64,000 bases of DNA from assembly GCA_026397015.1 (NCBI GenBank), contig JAPLVR010000006.1, positions 1 through 64,000 on the forward strand. The letters are read 5' to 3'. The DNA comes from Candidatus Iainarchaeum sp. Lineage in GTDB: Archaea > Iainarchaeota > Iainarchaeia > Iainarchaeales > JAAZKV01. Positions 24,061-32,639 of the stretch are shown here, piece by piece. Under the pieces are notes generated by a model, which had not been told where the DNA came from, made no database searches, and saw nothing but the letters and a program-made list of their open reading frames with translations. The position numbers and the translations under genes were made by a program. Positions within the stretch are counted from its first letter, which is position 1; the number at the start of each line of letters is the position of its first letter.

Positions 24061-24914
24061 TTTTTCACCTTCTTTTCCTTTTCACTTCTTTCCTTTATTT
24101 TTTCTTTTCCCTTTTCTTCTTTCATTTTTTTTCCGGTTTCCTTTTTCTTTTCCAACGCATTGCCTGAGTCGTCCGATTCAGAAACATTGCCGAGTTCAAA
24201 TTTTTCTTTCAACGCATTTTTCTGAATCTCGTAAACCTGCTTGCATCCTTTTATTCCGAGTGCAATTACTTTTTTCCACTCCTCTTTTGTGAGCAAGCCG
24301 TCCATTTGCAGCAAAACGATTTCGTCGCTGTTGGGCAGGATGCCGAGCGGAACGTCAACCGCGTCCGGCGCGTCTTCCTCTTCCTTGTTAAGGTCCAAAA
24401 TTATTTCATTGAACGCCTTTCCAACTCCCGTCGCGGAAATCAAATCCCTCATCGGAATTCCCGCATCCGCCATTGCAACGCTTGCCGCCACAAGGCATGC
24501 AACCCTTGAACCAGCGTTTGAATCAATCACTTCGACAAAAACGCTTATTTCCGTATTTGGGAATTGCTCGACAAAAACTGATTTTTCAAGAGCTTCCGAA
24601 AGAACCTTCGAAATTTCTTGGTCTCTCCTGTTCGGCCTCGGATTTTTCCTGTCCGGAACGGAAAAAGCGGCCATCCTGTAAGTCGCTTTCACAACAGCCT
24701 TGAACGGATTCTGCGTGTGTTTCGGCAGCGCCTCTCTCGGCCCGTAAACAGTCGCATAAACCTTGTTCTGCCCCCATTCCACATAAGCCGAACCGTTCGC
24801 GTTCGGAATCACTCCCACTTTTATGCTAAGAGGCCTTAACTCATCCATTTTTCTCCCGTCTACCCTTTTCTTATCCTTCTTGTAGTCAGGAATTTCTTCA
24901 CCTTTTTTACTCAT
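24057..24914 (-). CDS. rrp41: Exosome complex subunit Rrp41 (catalytic) with long charged C-terminal extension
   Basis: A 285-residue RNase PH-fold subunit, the phosphorolytic centre of the archaeal exosome. Landmarks are DKKRVDGRKMDELRPLSIKVG, NKVYATVYGPREAL with the Arg of the active site, and DAPDAVDVPLGILPN. After residue 235 it gains about 45 extra residues, mostly Lys/Glu (KKKETGKKMKEEKGKEKIKE). The ATG 24914 is preceded by a GGTG ribosome-binding site; an earlier in-frame ATG at 24944 lies within the A-rich leader. The tail is absent in typical Rrp41. Confidence 0.93.
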   Translation of the reverse strand: MSKKGEEIPDYKKDKKRVDGRKMDELRPLSIKVGVIPNANGSAYVEWGQNKVYATVYGPREALPKHTQNPFKAVVKATYRMAAFSVPDRKNPRPNRRDQEISKVLSEALEKSVFVEQFPNTEISVFVEVIDSNAGSRVACLVAASVAMADAGIPMRDLISATGVGKAFNEIILDLNKEEEDAPDAVDVPLGILPNSDEIVLLQMDGLLTKEEWKKVIALGIKGCKQVYEIQKNALKEKFELGNVSESDDSGNALEKKKETGKKMKEEKGKEKIKERSEKEKKVKK

Positions 24915-24944
24915 TTTTTTCACCTTTTCCTTTTTAAATTCCAA

Positions 24945-25162
24945 TTTTTTTTATTTTATTTTACCTTATTCTATTTTAATTTTTCTTTTTTTAATTTACT
25001 TCTATTTTGCTTTTATTCTGATTTTTTCTTTCCTTATCTTACTTTTATTTTACTTTCTCTCTTCTTAATTTATTTTTATTTTAATTTCGTTTTAATTTTT
25101 TTTATTTTTCTCTTACCTCACTTTTATTTTGCTTTTTTGTTTTTTCCACTCTTGCTCGAGTT
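24945..25162. repeat. 218-bp purine-rich (minus-strand) low-complexity spacer between rrp4 and rrp41
   Basis: On the + strand it is almost only T, A and a few C, built from short variants of TTTTATTTTACTTT, with very few Gs; the transcript would be A/G-rich. It splits rrp4 from rrp41, which usually abut in archaeal exosome operons. No ORF, tRNA or clear hairpin is seen. The minus-strand transcript near the end (GGTGAAAAAAA) supplies the rrp41 Shine-Dalgarno. Confidence 0.7.
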
Positions 25163-25780
25163 TTATTTTAATTTCTTTTTCTTTTTCAGCATTTCTTCAA
25201 TCGTGCTGGTCAGATGGCTCTTGTACGAATTCGCCTCGATAAAAGAAACAAGTTCTTTCAAAAGCCCGATGTCGCCGTCGCGCGCCCAAACCCTTCCGTT
25301 TTTTCCTATTATTATGTTTGCACCCGTTCCGCTTTTCAACAATTCGAGCATCGAAGCGTTTTTCCCAATCAATCTTGGAACCCTTACCGGCGTAACTTCT
25401 ATTATTTCTCCGCCCTGCATTTTTCTGGCGAAATCCAGGTCAGCTTCCCTAAGCTCGTTCACGTAACTGACCTTTGCCGAAATAACATCGCCGACTCTCA
25501 GTTCTTCCCTCATCGCCGATTTCGGGATGAATGAAGTCGCAAAAGAATTCATGTCGATGCCGAATCCGGCAAAAACAACCCTTGAAACAATCCCTATTAC
25601 CGCGTCGTCCTGAACCGGCATGTAAAGCCCGTTCAAAGGCACGACATTCGCGTATTCTCCTTCCGTATCAGTTATTCCCAATACCTTGGAATATATTCTT
25701 CCGTTTGCAACGTAAACATTGCTTCCCAATTTTTTTCTGTCTTCCGAAACGATCTGCCCCGGAACCACCACTTCTTTCAT
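25163..25780 (-). CDS. rrp4: Exosome RNA-binding subunit Rrp4
   Basis: A 205-residue cap protein of the exosome. It has the N-terminal domain (VVVPGQIVSEDRKKLGSNVY), an S1 domain (GDVISAKVSYVNELREADLD) and a KH domain with GKNASMLELLKSGTGANIII plus GKNGRVWARDG. Rrp4 feeds RNA into the Rrp41-Rrp42 ring. A strong Shine-Dalgarno AAGGTGGAT precedes the ATG. An extra Lys-rich tail closes the protein. It lies between SBDS and the T-rich spacer, matching archaeal gene order. Confidence 0.93.
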   Translation of the reverse strand: MKEVVVPGQIVSEDRKKLGSNVYVANGRIYSKVLGITDTEGEYANVVPLNGLYMPVQDDAVIGIVSRVVFAGFGIDMNSFATSFIPKSAMREELRVGDVISAKVSYVNELREADLDFARKMQGGEIIEVTPVRVPRLIGKNASMLELLKSGTGANIIIGKNGRVWARDGDIGLLKELVSFIEANSYKSHLTSTIEEMLKKKKKLK

Positions 25781-25796
25781 TTATCCACCTTCTCTC

Positions 25797-25935
25797 CTTT
25801 TAATTTTCACAGTATTAATTTCATTTTCATTCTTGATTTTTTTTATTTCGCCCATTTTTTCATCATTTTTATTTTTTTCTCATTCTTACTTTCTTCTCAT
25901 TCTCATTTTTTTATCATTTTTATTTTTTTCATGCC
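25797..25935. repeat. Second T-rich low-complexity spacer between SBDS and rrp4
   Basis: About 140 bp of + strand T with A and C (for example CATTTTTATTTTTTTCTCATTC), G-poor like the rrp4-rrp41 spacer. In most archaea SBDS and rrp4 are adjacent or overlap. The spacer probably belongs to the same class. No gene is visible. Confidence 0.6.
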
Positions 25936-25959
25936 GCCAATCAAAATAAAGTTATGTTT

Positions 25960-26652
25960 TCATCCCACAATTTTCACAGTAATGTCGCCGTGTGTCACCG
26001 AATTCAATTTGTTCAGCAAATCCTGTTTTAAACCAGCCGGCAATTGGAACTCTGCGGCAAGCGAACCATCATTTAACCACTGCTCCCTTTTCATTTCAAA
26101 CTTGTGAATTATTGAGGAACATTTTCCGGCATGCTCCGCCGGAATCTTAACCGCGAAATCAATTTTTTCAAGCGAAATCGGTATTATCGGCCTCAAAGCC
26201 TTCACAATGTCCTCAATCTGCTCTTCCGTGCTTTTGAAAGCATCAACATGAACTTTTGCCTGCTCCATCGCATTTTGTATTCTCTGCGGCGGATGGGGCG
26301 TTTTTGTCTGCGGATTTATCGCATTTCTTGAAATGAAATCAAAAATCTCCGACTTCTTTTTTTCAAGCAGCATCCTTCTCTGTTCTGTTGTGAGCTGCAC
26401 CTCTCCGTTCTGAATTATTTTTTTCGCAATCTCCTTCAAATCAGCCGTTAGGAAAACTTTTTGAATGGTTTCCTTTCCCTGTTCATCGCCCTTTCTCGCG
26501 TCTTTGAAAACCCTTTCAATCGCGAGCAAACTTGCAAGCTCGATTTCCTTTCCGTGCTTTACTTCCATCGCCAAATGCGGGTCGACAAGCAATTCAAATG
26601 TGTGCCCGCCCTTCTCAATCCTCGCTATAACAGCGTCTTCCATTTTTACCAT
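25960..26652 (-). CDS. sdo1: Ribosome maturation protein SBDS/Sdo1
   Basis: A 230-residue three-domain SBDS protein. The N-terminal FYSH domain has [18 protein letters not shown] and the [16 protein letters not shown] stretch, and then come the central helical domain and the C-terminal ferredoxin-like domain ending with [14 protein letters not shown] helps release the anti-association factor aIF6 from the large subunit. ATG 26652 follows GTGGT(AAA), a good ribosome-binding site; the longer open frame to 26715 is probably untranslated. It is adjacent to the proteasome and exosome genes as in other archaea. Confidence 0.92.
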   Translation of the reverse strand: MVKMEDAVIARIEKGGHTFELLVDPHLAMEVKHGKEIELASLLAIERVFKDARKGDEQGKETIQKVFLTADLKEIAKKIIQNGEVQLTTEQRRMLLEKKKSEIFDFISRNAINPQTKTPHPPQRIQNAMEQAKVHVDAFKSTEEQIEDIVKALRPIIPISLEKIDFAVKIPAEHAGKCSSIIHKFEMKREQWLNDGSLAAEFQLPAGLKQDLLNKLNSVTHGDITVKIVG

Positions 26653-26749
26653 TTTACCACTTCGTTTTACTCGCCCGCCAAAAAAATTCCGTTCAAACCG
26701 CCCAGGGATTCGCAAAGAAATTATTAGAAACCAAAAAGGTATTCCACAA

Positions 26750-27466
26750 TTATTTCATCAACTGCTTTACTTCCTGCGAATTCAGATTCCTGAAACCATT
26801 CTCATCAATAACAGCAAATTCCAGCCTTTCCGATCCCATCTTTTCCTTTTCCGGAAGGCTTTTTTCAATCGCCCTATAAACCAACGAAACCGCCTTTTCC
26901 AGCGGCAACCCGTCCTTGTATTCTTTTTCCAAAAAATGCATCGCTTTTTCCTTGTTTCTTCCGATTGCTATCGCCTTGTACTGCGCCAACGCACCGCTCG
27001 GCTCCGTTTCAAACAATTTTGCGCCGGTTTCATCAACGCCCGCAACAATAAAAGCAACTCCAAAAGGTCTGAGGCCGCCGTACTGCGTAAAAGCCTGCTT
27101 TGTTTCTGCAATCTCCTTCGCCATTACATTCACCTGAATTTTTTCGCCAAAAACCATTCTATTGTCCTGCGCCTGCCTTCTCGCGATTCCTACAAGCCTT
27201 CTCGCATCCCCCACAAGGCCTGCGGAAACGACTCCAATATTTTCATCAATTTTAAATATTTTTTCAACCGAATCGGAAACCATTATTTCGCTTTTTATCA
27301 TTTTATCGGCGCCAAGAAGTATTCCGTCCTTGTAAATTATTCCCGCGCCGGTCGTTCCCTGCTCCACAATTTTTGAAGCGTACTCCACCTGGTAAAGCCT
27401 CCCGTCGGGGGAGAACATTGTGGGAACCTTGTCATATGCCGGAACCTTTGATACTTGAGGATACAT
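26750..27466 (-). CDS. psmA: Proteasome alpha subunit
   Basis: A 238-residue alpha subunit of the archaeal 20S proteasome. It has the gating N terminus [39 protein letters not shown] and [21 protein letters not shown]. It forms the outer rings of the barrel. Start ATG 27466 ([13 protein letters not shown]) is preferred over the TTG at 27475. It has its own promoter (TTTTTAAA at 27544-27551) because the upstream gene in this string is an inserted surface protein. Confidence 0.93.
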   Translation of the reverse strand: MYPQVSKVPAYDKVPTMFSPDGRLYQVEYASKIVEQGTTGAGIIYKDGILLGADKMIKSEIMVSDSVEKIFKIDENIGVVSAGLVGDARRLVGIARRQAQDNRMVFGEKIQVNVMAKEIAETKQAFTQYGGLRPFGVAFIVAGVDETGAKLFETEPSGALAQYKAIAIGRNKEKAMHFLEKEYKDGLPLEKAVSLVYRAIEKSLPEKEKMGSERLEFAVIDENGFRNLNSQEVKQLMK

Positions 27467-27543
27467 AAAAATCAACTCTCAAAAAGGAGCAAAATCTTCC
27501 TTTCCCTTTCTTCCTTGTCCAACAAATCTATTAAAAGAGAATC

Positions 27544-27551
27544 TTTTTAAA
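27544..27551 (-). promoter_or_regulatory. TATA-like element for the psmA-exosome operon
   Basis: On the minus strand CCTTTAAAAAGATTC (27540-27554) has a TATA core TTTAAAAA, 78-85 nt before the psmA ATG (27466). It may restart transcription of the exosome string after the inserted GLUG gene. Confidence 0.45.
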
Positions 27552-27588
27552 GGTTGTTAAAACTGCCAAAACAACCACAAATTTGGAA

Positions 27589-29589
27589 CTATTGCCAGCT
27601 TAAAGTAGGGTATTCCCCTAACCAAACCCAGTTACCGTCATCCCAAGCCGGCGAACCCGTGTAAACGCCGTAACCGCTTGAGTAAAAGTCGGAAGCTTCG
27701 ACTGCATGTGTGCAGTTCGCATCGCCGCTGTGATAGCACGCGGTTGCGCTGTCGGACAGGTTGGAATCCAGCCAGTAAAGATTAAGCACTGACGCAGGAT
27801 CGTTATTGCCAACAACCCCCTCCGAATAGACGCCTCCTCCGTTAATCGTGCTGACAGAAAAAGAATTTTTTACGACCGAATCCCCATTGGTCCCAACTAT
27901 GCCTCCCGTATAACCACAACAACCCCCAGCGTTTATTGTTCCCGTGTTATATGAATTCACAATATAAGAAGGGCCATTATAACCAAACCCGTCCCATCCT
28001 ACCATGTTCAGCCCGGCTATCCCCCCGGTACGGACTCCTCCGGTTATGGTTCCGGTATTATAAGAATTCACCACCAAAGAGTCGGAGTTGAACCCTACTA
28101 TTCCCCCCACACTATCATCCTCCGGGCCGAGTGAGGTTATATTCCCCGCATTGTAAGAACCTTCCACGACCGACAAATATTCGTTTGACCCCGCCATTCC
28201 CCCGACCCATGCATACCCACTTACGGTTCCAGTATTATAAGAATTCACAACCGAAGAAGAATAATTCCACCCTGTTATTCCCCCGGCACAGCTCTCCTCG
28301 CCGCCACCGGCTGCAGTTACGGTTCCAGTATTATAAGAATTCACAACCGAAGAGTAATCGGCCTTTCCAACTATTCCCCCAATATGATAGTATCCGGTTA
28401 TGCTTGAGTTTTCCATCCCCAGATCCTTTACTTCTGAATGGTCAATCCGCCCAAACAAACCAACATAAGTTGTACTGGGACGGTAAATGTACAAGTCATT
28501 TATGGAGTAGTTCCTTCCATCAAATGTGCCGCTATATGGAGGCGTCACCACCCAAGTGCTTTCACAATCGTACTCGCAAGACCAACTGTTATCGCAATTC
28601 GGATTCGGATTTTCGCAATAACCCGCTTTGCCAATCGGCGCAAATCCCAAGTACTGCTCAAAAGTTTCGCTTTCCTCATCTTCATCCATATTCCAATTCA
28701 CTGTGTCGGAACAATCAATATCCTGCGCAAGCGCATAATTCGCATCCAAATCCAAACTCATATTTTGCAATTCAACACAACTTGACAAAAGGAACGGATG
28801 CGCATAACTGCCGTCCTGTAAAATAGAAAAATTCACATCCCAAGGACCGCCGTTATTACTACCAGCCCAATTACTATTCCCATCAACACAATTCACATCC
28901 CAAGAGTAAACTCCCTCCCCAATCGGAACAAAATTTTTATCGAAAGAGCCCGAATTGCCTGACTGGTCAAAACTGGTGCCAATAATCAAATTACAATTTG
29001 AAACCGCAACATTATCGCTTGCGGTGTAAGTAAAAGTAACAAAACCATCCTCATCAACGGTTCCGCTTAAAGGAGAAACCAAAGCAACACTCGGAGGAGT
29101 CGTATCACCCGGAACATACACCTGAACAGGAACATCAGGGGTACAACTCATAACAAACTCGGAAGGACCAACAGTATTTTGAACACCATATTTGTTTTTG
29201 TAAGTAATCTTCACGGAATAAGTCCGCGAACCACCAACACAACCAGACAGATTAGAAACAGTAACCGTTTGATCATCGCCCCCGGAAATCTTGGCGGAAT
29301 CAACATTCAAATCCACGCCATCAACATTAATCCCAGTGACAGTGACCTCTTCAAGCCCAGAATTTTTAAACTTAAAAATCGCATCACCATTCGAATCAGC
29401 ACCTGCATCAACAATCGCAAGACCCTGCGAAGACCAAAACAAATCAGCCCTGCCCTTATTAATGCCCGGGGTAGAATCAACAAAATCAGAAGCAAGAACA
29501 ACAACAACCAAACCAATAACAACAATAATCGCCAACAAAACAACATACTCAATAGTGCCCTGCGCAGATAGTTTAGAATGGGTTTGCAT
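27589..29589 (-). CDS. GLUG-repeat surface protein 1 with class III signal peptide
   Basis: A 666-residue exported protein. Residues 9-30 form a class III (archaellin/pilin-like) signal: SAQGTIEYVVLLAIIVVIGL, which prepilin peptidase would cut before Q/G and place in a surface structure. Next come a conserved linker (TVTGINVDGVDLNVDSAK, then SGCVGGSRTYSVKITY), an Ig-like region, a conserved cysteine block ending in SYAHPFLLSSC, and a C-terminal run of about nine GLUG repeats such as SVVNSYNTGTVTAAGG and VGGIVGFNSDS. The gene has its own leaderless TATA box (about 29608-29616). It interrupts the exosome superoperon between psmA and the RNase P genes. It is one of three paralogues. Confidence 0.85.
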   Translation of the reverse strand: MQTHSKLSAQGTIEYVVLLAIIVVIGLVVVVLASDFVDSTPGINKGRADLFWSSQGLAIVDAGADSNGDAIFKFKNSGLEEVTVTGINVDGVDLNVDSAKISGGDDQTVTVSNLSGCVGGSRTYSVKITYKNKYGVQNTVGPSEFVMSCTPDVPVQVYVPGDTTPPSVALVSPLSGTVDEDGFVTFTYTASDNVAVSNCNLIIGTSFDQSGNSGSFDKNFVPIGEGVYSWDVNCVDGNSNWAGSNNGGPWDVNFSILQDGSYAHPFLLSSCVELQNMSLDLDANYALAQDIDCSDTVNWNMDEDEESETFEQYLGFAPIGKAGYCENPNPNCDNSWSCEYDCESTWVVTPPYSGTFDGRNYSINDLYIYRPSTTYVGLFGRIDHSEVKDLGMENSSITGYYHIGGIVGKADYSSVVNSYNTGTVTAAGGGEESCAGGITGWNYSSSVVNSYNTGTVSGYAWVGGMAGSNEYLSVVEGSYNAGNITSLGPEDDSVGGIVGFNSDSLVVNSYNTGTITGGVRTGGIAGLNMVGWDGFGYNGPSYIVNSYNTGTINAGGCCGYTGGIVGTNGDSVVKNSFSVSTINGGGVYSEGVVGNNDPASVLNLYWLDSNLSDSATACYHSGDANCTHAVEASDFYSSGYGVYTGSPAWDDGNWVWLGEYPTLSWQ

Positions 29590-29628
29590 AACGAAGAATA
29601 GCGCTGAACTGTATATAAACTTTTTTAA

Positions 29629-29979
29629 CTAACTGATTTTGCCAACTTCTTTCAGTGTCCTCATCGTTCCGGAAACGGCAATCGTGTTAAGTATGACCTT
29701 CTTGTTCCTAATCTTGCGGATGAATGCGAGACCCGCGATTAATTCCGTTTCTTTTCCGCGCCTGCATTTCAAAATCGCCTTGTTTTCCCTGTAAAGCACC
29801 AGTTTCGGGCTGATTTCCGCCAAGCCCTTCGAGCCGAAAAAGGAAAGCATTTCAATCCAGAAGCCGAAATAAAAATCCTTTTCATTTACCGCCGCGTTAA
29901 GCACTTCAAGAAGAACATACCTTTTCCTTTCCCGCTTCGACAGGGGAACAATCGCCTTCTTTTTCTTTTCTATTTTCAT
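29629..29979 (-). CDS. rnp2: RNase P protein component 2 (Pop5/Rpp14)
   Basis: A 116-residue Pop5-family protein: KRYVLLEVLNAAVNEKDFY, a helix around GFWIEMLSFFGSKGLAE, the strand LYRENKAILKCRRGKETE and the C-terminal VSGTMRTLKEVGK. Pop5 binds the catalytic domain of RNase P RNA together with Rpp30 and helps mature the 5' end of tRNA. The ATG overlaps the rpp30 stop (ATGA), which ties the partners' synthesis together. The call rests on the order L15e-Rpp30-Pop5, conserved in archaea, and on this pattern. Confidence 0.85.
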   Translation of the reverse strand: MKIEKKKKAIVPLSKRERKRYVLLEVLNAAVNEKDFYFGFWIEMLSFFGSKGLAEISPKLVLYRENKAILKCRRGKETELIAGLAFIRKIRNKKVILNTIAVSGTMRTLKEVGKIS

Positions 29980-30530
29980 TTAATTACCCCGAATACTTCC
30001 TTCATTCTGTTTCTATCGGCGCCAAGGATTATTGCGATTGCTTCGCGCATCTTTTCCGGGCGCAAATACAGCGGCTCTTTTGCCCCCGACGCGACAACGA
30101 ATTTCGCTTTCTTTTTTTTGCAGTAAAAGGCGATTTCCGAATAGTTCTTCCACATCTGGAACCGCTCAAAGGAATTTTTGTCCAGGAGCTCGGCAAACAT
30201 GAGCACGGTCACGATTTCGGCTTCCGCCAATTTTTTTGCCAAACCCAGATCAAAAAATTGCTTCGTGCCGGAAGGCTGGAGAAGAAAATCAACTTTTGCT
30301 TTTACGGCGAACTCGTTCGCCTTTACGCTTCCGCCGAGAACAGCCTTTTTTTTTGAAGAAAGCTTTTGAATGTTTTGAGTTGATTCAGAAACAAGGTAGC
30401 AGGGAATCATTTCCGCTTTTTTTACTTTTTGTTCCTGCGCTTCGTTTTCCACAAGAACAATGAGTTTCTCTTTGAAATAGGAACCTATCTGCAGCAGCTC
30501 TTTGAGCGGCTGGAAATACACTATATCCAT
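29976..30530 (-). CDS. rnp3: RNase P protein component 3 (Rpp30)
   Basis: A 184-residue TIM-barrel-like protein. It has the pattern of Rpp30: a strand-helix start MDIVYFQPLKELLQIG, VDFLLQPSGTKQFFDLGLAK, VTVLMFAELL, then FVVASGAKEPLYLRPEKMRE. The length is at the short end of the family. Rpp30 pairs with Pop5 in the RNase P holoenzyme. It follows the ribosomal L15e gene after 24 bp and overlaps pop5 by 4 bp, an archaeal superoperon arrangement. Confidence 0.82.
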   Translation of the reverse strand: MDIVYFQPLKELLQIGSYFKEKLIVLVENEAQEQKVKKAEMIPCYLVSESTQNIQKLSSKKKAVLGGSVKANEFAVKAKVDFLLQPSGTKQFFDLGLAKKLAEAEIVTVLMFAELLDKNSFERFQMWKNYSEIAFYCKKKKAKFVVASGAKEPLYLRPEKMREAIAIILGADRNRMKEVFGVIK

Positions 30531-30554
30531 AAATTAAATGCGCGACCAAATTTT

Positions 30555-31148
30555 TTAGCCGTGAGTATGATCCATCGCCTGTTTTCTGTGCCTTTTTCTC
30601 GTGTTAGCAAGGTTCGCGCGCTTGTTTACGCGGCCGAAAAATGTTTTCCCTCTTTCCGCCCTTCCCTGTTGCCCGTGGTTAATCCATTTCAAATTCTTGT
30701 CCGCCAAAACACTTGGCGCATCCCTGTCGGCAAGAACGACTTCATAATAATGCTTCGTTCCATCTTCCGCAATTTTGTAAGAACCCAAAACTTCCGCGTT
30801 CTCAAATTTTTTTGACGCTCTCTCCTCCGCAATCGCCTGAACGCTTTTCCTTCTGGACAATGTTGCCTGCCCCTGTCTCTTTGGCCTTCTCTTATTCTTC
30901 GGCCTGTGATGAGTTCCCGTTCCTTTTCTGACCCTCACGCGCGCAACAAAAACTCCCTGCTTCGCCTTGTAACCGATGCTCCTTGCCGCGGGAATATTTG
31001 TGGGGCCCCCAAGCTTTACAATAGCCTTGTCCTCGTTTCTGTATTCAAGGGTTCGCTGCTTCATCATGCCCGCATAATTGTAATCCCTGTCTTTCTGGCC
31101 CTTCCATTCTCTCTGGAAATTCGCCCTTATGTACTTCCATGCGCCCAT
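30555..31148 (-). CDS. rpl15e: Ribosomal protein L15e (eL15)
   Basis: A 197-residue eL15 with the family landmarks MGAWKYIRANFQREWKGQK, GARRSIGYKAKQG-like (here ARSIGYKAKQGVFVARVRV), GTHHRPKNKRRPKRQGQ and a C-terminal RKHRKQAMDHTHG. It is a large-subunit protein contacting 23S rRNA. Start ATG 31148 is preceded by a GGAAGTG ribosome-binding sequence. It lies upstream of rpp30 in the exosome/RNase P string, as in other archaea. Confidence 0.95.
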   Translation of the reverse strand: MGAWKYIRANFQREWKGQKDRDYNYAGMMKQRTLEYRNEDKAIVKLGGPTNIPAARSIGYKAKQGVFVARVRVRKGTGTHHRPKNKRRPKRQGQATLSRRKSVQAIAEERASKKFENAEVLGSYKIAEDGTKHYYEVVLADRDAPSVLADKNLKWINHGQQGRAERGKTFFGRVNKRANLANTRKRHRKQAMDHTHG

Positions 31149-31264
31149 AAAAAACACTTCCAAATAAAAAAACCCAACTAACTAAATGCCCACCAGTTAC
31201 GCCAAATAAACTTTCGAATCAAAGAAGTTCATAAAAAAGATTTTATAAAGCTAACTAAGGCGGT

Positions 31265-31561
31265 TTAGCGGCTCCTTCCGCGCGGAGGCGTCTTTCTTCT
31301 TGTCAAAGCAGGATTGTTGCGCGGAACATTTCCCTGCCTTGAAATTCTCTTCGCGCCCGTATCAAAAAATCCGCCTTTTCGCGGGTAAACCTTTCTGCCA
31401 TTCGGCAAGTGCTCTACCAGATAAGTGGAAGCGCCTGCTGATTTATTCGCCAGCCTTAACACCCTTTTGAATGTAGTACTAACAATTGTATCTCCGCCGG
31501 TTTTCCTCGGCGCCGGCCCCTGCCCCCAAAAAGGCTCCGGTCTTTTTGCAGGTTTTCTCAT
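31265..31561 (-). CDS. Small basic uncharacterised protein, possibly ribosome-associated
   Basis: A 98-residue Arg/Lys/Pro-rich protein (KRPEPFWGQGPAPRKTGGDT, VSTTFKRVLRLANKSAG, ALTRRKTPPRGRSR). The charge, size and position next to rpl15e suggest a ribosomal or RNA-binding role, but I cannot match it to a known r-protein. A ribosome-binding site AAAGGTG precedes the ATG, and a TATA-like CATTTAAATAG at about 31598-31608 supplies a promoter. It is divergent from the tRNA-thiolation gene over 50 bp. Confidence 0.5.
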   Translation of the reverse strand: MRKPAKRPEPFWGQGPAPRKTGGDTIVSTTFKRVLRLANKSAGASTYLVEHLPNGRKVYPRKGGFFDTGAKRISRQGNVPRNNPALTRRKTPPRGRSR

Positions 31562-31611
31562 TCAACACACCTTTACATATTTCTTAAAGGTTTTACTATT
31601 TAAATGTTAGC

Positions 31612-32592
31612 ATGGCAAAAAAAGAAAAGGAGCCGGCTGGGCAAAAAAAATGCGACCGGTGCGGGGCAAAAGCGGCAATAACTCTCGCCTACGGTCCGCA
31701 CCATTTCTGCGAAAAACATTTCACCGATTTTTTTGAAAAAAGATTCAGAAAAACGGCAAGAAAATACGGGCTCATTAGGAACGGCGAAAAAATACTTGTT
31801 GCGCTGAGCGGAGGAAAAGATTCAACGCTTCTTCTTCACCTGCTGAAAAAGTTTTATTCGCGAAACCACAAAATCGAAGCGCTGATAATCGACGAAGGAA
31901 TAAGCGGATACAGGGATGAGGCGATAAAAATCGCGGTAAAAAACTGCAAAAAATTGGGGGTCAAACCGAAAATAGTTTCGTTCAAAAAAGAATTTGGAGT
32001 TACAAACGACAAAATAATGCCGCTGATTTTCAAGAACAGCAAACTCGGGGGCACATGCGCCTTCTGCGGAACGATGAGAAGAAACCTGATGAACAGGGGG
32101 GCGAAAAGGCTTGGCGCGGATAAGCTTGCAACGGGGCATAACCTTGATGACGAGGCGCAAAGCATTTTGATGAATATCTTCAACAACGATTTTGAGAGGT
32201 TCAGGAGGACTGGCGCAACAGCAGGAGTGATGGAACACAACGGCTTTGTGAAAAGGATAAAGCCGTTCTACGAAACGCCTGAAGACGAGATACTTGCTTA
32301 TTGTTCGTTCAGGGGAATCGAACATTTTTCGGGCGACTGCTGCCCCTACAGCTGGACAGCAAAAAGAAACGAATACAGAAAAATAATCGATGACTTGGAA
32401 AAAAAATTCCCGAATACAAAATTTTCGCTGCTCCGCTTTTATGAAAATTTGAAGCCTTTGCTCGCCCAAAAAAAAGGCGAAAAGAAGGCGGCGAAAAAGG
32501 CGCTTGGAAAATGCGAAAAATGCGGCGAACCCACCGAACACGAATTGTGCATGGCGTGCAAACAGGTCAAAAAAATTATTGATTTGATTTAA
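31612..32592 (+). CDS. ncsA: tRNA 2-thiolation enzyme (TtuA/NcsA family)
   Basis: A 326-residue adenine nucleotide alpha-hydrolase. It has an N-terminal zinc finger (KCDRCGAKA), the PP-loop LVALSGGKDSTLLLHLL, an Fe-S/catalytic TCAFCGTMRRNLMN, a second conserved FSGDCCPY, and a C-terminal zinc ribbon (GKCEKCGEPTEHELCMACK). These enzymes thiolate U54 or the wobble U34 in tRNA, with sulphur from a ubiquitin-like carrier. The cysteine pairs in CAFC and the downstream C are all present. Whether it acts on U34 (Ncs6-like) or U54 (TtuA-like) cannot be told. It starts a + strand unit opposite a basic protein gene. Confidence 0.88.
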   Translation: MAKKEKEPAGQKKCDRCGAKAAITLAYGPHHFCEKHFTDFFEKRFRKTARKYGLIRNGEKILVALSGGKDSTLLLHLLKKFYSRNHKIEALIIDEGISGYRDEAIKIAVKNCKKLGVKPKIVSFKKEFGVTNDKIMPLIFKNSKLGGTCAFCGTMRRNLMNRGAKRLGADKLATGHNLDDEAQSILMNIFNNDFERFRRTGATAGVMEHNGFVKRIKPFYETPEDEILAYCSFRGIEHFSGDCCPYSWTAKRNEYRKIIDDLEKKFPNTKFSLLRFYENLKPLLAQKKGEKKAAKKALGKCEKCGEPTEHELCMACKQVKKIIDLI

Positions 32593-32639
32593 GCCGGGCA
32601 AAATTAAAAATTACTGATTTGATTTAGTTCGGCACGAAA

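Noticed and set aside
24945..25162. T-rich repeats considered as a CRISPR or tandem repeat array
   Set aside because: No constant repeat length, no spacers and no exact repeat unit longer than about 14 bases.
26465..27376. Long + strand ORF (about 300 codons)
   Set aside because: It is the antisense of psmA and the start of SBDS. Its product is low complexity and carries no domain pattern.
31612..32592. TtuA-like gene considered as the missing catalytic ThiI partner
   Set aside because: Its zinc ribbons and CxxC motifs are of the NcsA/TtuA family; the ThiI-type PP-loop domain is at 41722-42357.
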